A stretch of DNA of 55,482 nt from Rhodospirillales bacterium (GTDB lineage Bacteria > Pseudomonadota > Alphaproteobacteria > Rhodospirillales > SHVQ01), in contig SHVQ01000016.1 of assembly GCA_009694195.1 (NCBI GenBank), positions 1 through 55,482 on the forward strand, in the 5' to 3' direction. Position numbers and translations under genes: made by a program. Under the pieces are notes generated by a model. That model saw nothing but the letters and a program-made list of their open reading frames with translations, was not told the origin of the DNA and did not search any database. Position 1 is the first letter of the stretch, and every line of letters begins with the position of its first letter. Shown in pieces: positions 54,205 through 55,482 of the stretch.

Positions 54205-55011
54205 ATGGCAAAGTTCAACGATATTGCCAAATCCGGCGCCAAACCCGGCGGGAGGGAGCCGGAAACGGAAGCACGCGCCGAAACGCCGGCCTTCGGCTAT
54301 CCCCACAACCGCGCCATGGCGGCGGCGCTGCAAAAATGCCTCGAGAAAACGTTCGCGGGTCGCCCACCCGCCAACGTGAGAACCATCGTGATGCTGTCCG
54401 GCGGGCTCGACTCGATCGCGCTCCTCGGCACGGTGCTGAAGGAGACCAACCATGCCGTTCACGCCCATCATATCGAGATCGTGAACTTCGAAAACCGCTG
54501 CAAGGTCGAAAAGCGCTCGGTCGCGAATGCGCTCAAGTACATCCGCAAGCATTATCGGCCGTTCGACTACAGCGAATCCCGCAGCGAGTTCAACGTCGGC
54601 AAAGGCGGCGGCACCGATTTGCAGCTCTCGCTGTTCACGGCGTTCCGGCTGTGCACGGCGCTCGGCGGCAACATCGACCTCGTGATGACCGGCCATATCA
54701 CGCCGCCGTTTTGGGAGCTCTCGGAGGGCGCCGCCGTATTCCACGCGGGCTTCATCCACAAGCGGCGGAAGCCCGAGTGGGTCTGGCCGCTCAAGTTTCT
54801 CGCCTCCGCCCACGTCCAGAAGAAGCTGGATATCTACGAGTCCATCCCCGAAGAGCTCGCCGAGACCGCGTGGTCCTGCCGAAAGCCCGTCGTCAAAAAG
54901 AGCAAGTTCCTGCCTTGCGGCCAGTGCTTCGCGTGCAAGAGCATGATCGAGATCAAGCGCATCCGCGCGGGGCGGACGGACGCGGGCGCGGGCGGGCGGC
55001 GACCGGGATAG
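54205..55011 (+). CDS. QueC-like PP-loop ATPase
   Basis: A 268-residue protein of the QueC-like adenine-nucleotide alpha-hydrolase group. The PP-loop SGGLDS is at residues 65-70. Four Cys of a QueC-type zinc site are Cys225, Cys238, Cys241 and Cys244 (C-R-K-P, then CGQCFACK). Residues 1-55 are an extra, polar, helical extension not seen in normal QueC, and the central part ('HAHHIEIVNFENRCKVEKRSV') is unusual. It could be a diverged preQ0 synthase or a related ATPase used for a different ligand. No queD, queE or queF with an active site lies nearby. Confidence 0.68.
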   Translation: MAKFNDIAKSGAKPGGREPETEARAETPAFGYPHNRAMAAALQKCLEKTFAGRPPANVRTIVMLSGGLDSIALLGTVLKETNHAVHAHHIEIVNFENRCKVEKRSVANALKYIRKHYRPFDYSESRSEFNVGKGGGTDLQLSLFTAFRLCTALGGNIDLVMTGHITPPFWELSEGAAVFHAGFIHKRRKPEWVWPLKFLASAHVQKKLDIYESIPEELAETAWSCRKPVVKKSKFLPCGQCFACKSMIEIKRIRAGRTDAGAGGRRPG

Positions 55012-55020
55012 GCCGGGTAA

Positions 55021-55482
55021 GTGAAGGACCTCATCGTTATCGGCGGGCCCAACGGGGCCGGCAAGACCACGATGGCTCCCCGGCTGCTGCCGGCGGCGCT
55101 CGGAATCCGAGAATTCGTCAATGCCGACGAGATCGCGCGCGGACTTTCCCCGTTCAACGCGCAAGGCGCGGCCTTCGCCGCCGGCCGCTTGATGATCGAG
55201 CGCATCCATAAGCTGGCCCTCGACGGCGAGAGCTTCGCGTTCGAGACGACGTGCGCCGAGCGAGGCCACATCCGCCTGTTGCGTTCCTGCCGCGACGCCG
55301 GTTACCGCTTGGCCCTGGTCTTCCTTTGGTTGCCGTCGGCCGAGGCGGCGGTGGCGCGCGTAGCCCGGCGCGTGAGAGAGGGAGGCCACGACGTTCCCCG
55401 CGCGGTCGTCGTGCGGCGTTATGTGGCGGGACTTCGGAACATGCGCCGCTTATACTTGCCGCTCATGGATGGGGCCTTGATC
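55021..55482 (+). CDS. Zeta-like P-loop kinase, partial (3' end beyond window)
   Basis: A GTG at 55021 opens a frame of 154 codons that continues beyond the window. The Walker A motif GGPNGAGKTT is near residues 8-17; 'VNADEIARGLSPFN' and 'SFAFETTCAERGH' follow, then 'RVREGGHDVPRAVVVRRYVAGL'. This is the pattern of zeta toxin-like kinases that act on small sugars or of AAA proteins of unknown task. No epsilon-type antitoxin is seen upstream; the QueC-like gene ends ten bases before. The missing 3' end prevents a full call. Confidence 0.75.
   Translation, partial: MKDLIVIGGPNGAGKTTMAPRLLPAALGIREFVNADEIARGLSPFNAQGAAFAAGRLMIERIHKLALDGESFAFETTCAERGHIRLLRSCRDAGYRLALVFLWLPSAEAAVARVARRVREGGHDVPRAVVVRRYVAGLRNMRRLYLPLMDGALI

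Overview
The window is GC-rich, densely coded and chromosomal. It carries a CtrA response regulator, a ChpT phosphotransferase, a CheA with fused CheW and receiver domains, and an flhA-flhF-flhG order of flagellar genes. Together these point to an alphaproteobacterium, most likely of the Rhodospirillales or a close relative. No tRNA, rRNA, CRISPR array or transposase was recognised. No relative is identical from memory, so the species is left open.

Layout. 1-7.1 kb: flagellar genes. The left edge is odd: the middle of fliF runs, in one reading frame broken by a single TAG, straight into the last third of flhA. It continues with flhF, flhG, a FliK-like gene and a small QueF-like gene; fliI and fliJ lie on the other strand. 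7.2-11.6 kb: ctrA, a hybrid cheA and chpT, i.e. the lower part of the CckA-ChpT-CtrA relay beside chemotaxis. 11.8-30.3 kb: a molybdenum/tungsten formate dehydrogenase (FDH) island. It holds the FDH operon (chaperone, Tat peptide, alpha, beta, lipoprotein, cytochrome b), a four-gene maturation operon chained by ATGA overlaps (fdhD, mobA, DUF3305, DUF3306), a tungstate ABC importer (tupBCA), an HTH plus binding-protein-like regulator, a multi-cluster iron-sulfur protein and moaA. A vapBC pair, a TSUP permease and two small regulators sit inside it. 30.3-34.6 kb: an RND efflux pair. 34.8-39.8 kb: a sulfonate-type cluster with split sulfopyruvate decarboxylase (ComD/ComE-like), phosphosulfolactate synthase (ComA-like) and a fumarate-reductase-like flavoprotein, with gene remnants and repeats between. 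39.8-44.5 kb: a DHA2 transporter, three tandem DUF1989 genes, a CHAP hydrolase and a TetR regulator. 44.6-48.8 kb: NAD kinase, an AbrB-family membrane protein, pyrD, DUF952 and a Ser/Thr kinase. 49.0-55.5 kb: a 1466-residue RTX protein with seven cadherin-like repeats, a divergent 2OG-Fe(II) oxygenase, a QueC-like ATPase and a zeta-like kinase cut by the window end.

The genes from 12 to 30 kb form one logic: import tungstate (or molybdate), build and load the pterin cofactor (moaA, mobA, fdhD), fold and export the catalytic subunit (TorD-like chaperone, Tat signals), and pass formate electrons through the beta subunit to a membrane cytochrome b. The 35-40 kb genes hold the first and last known steps of the PEP-sulfite route to sulfoacetaldehyde, with a flavoprotein that might supply a missing oxidation.

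Dispersed palindromic repeats of two families lie in many gaps. One sits inside the 5' end of tupA and another is nested inside a different palindrome after ctrA. The observations I rank highest are the fliF-flhA junction, the incomplete ComA/ComDE pathway, the FDH accessory genes of unknown function, the repeat-derived leader of tupA and the 579-bp higher-order repeat of the RTX gene.
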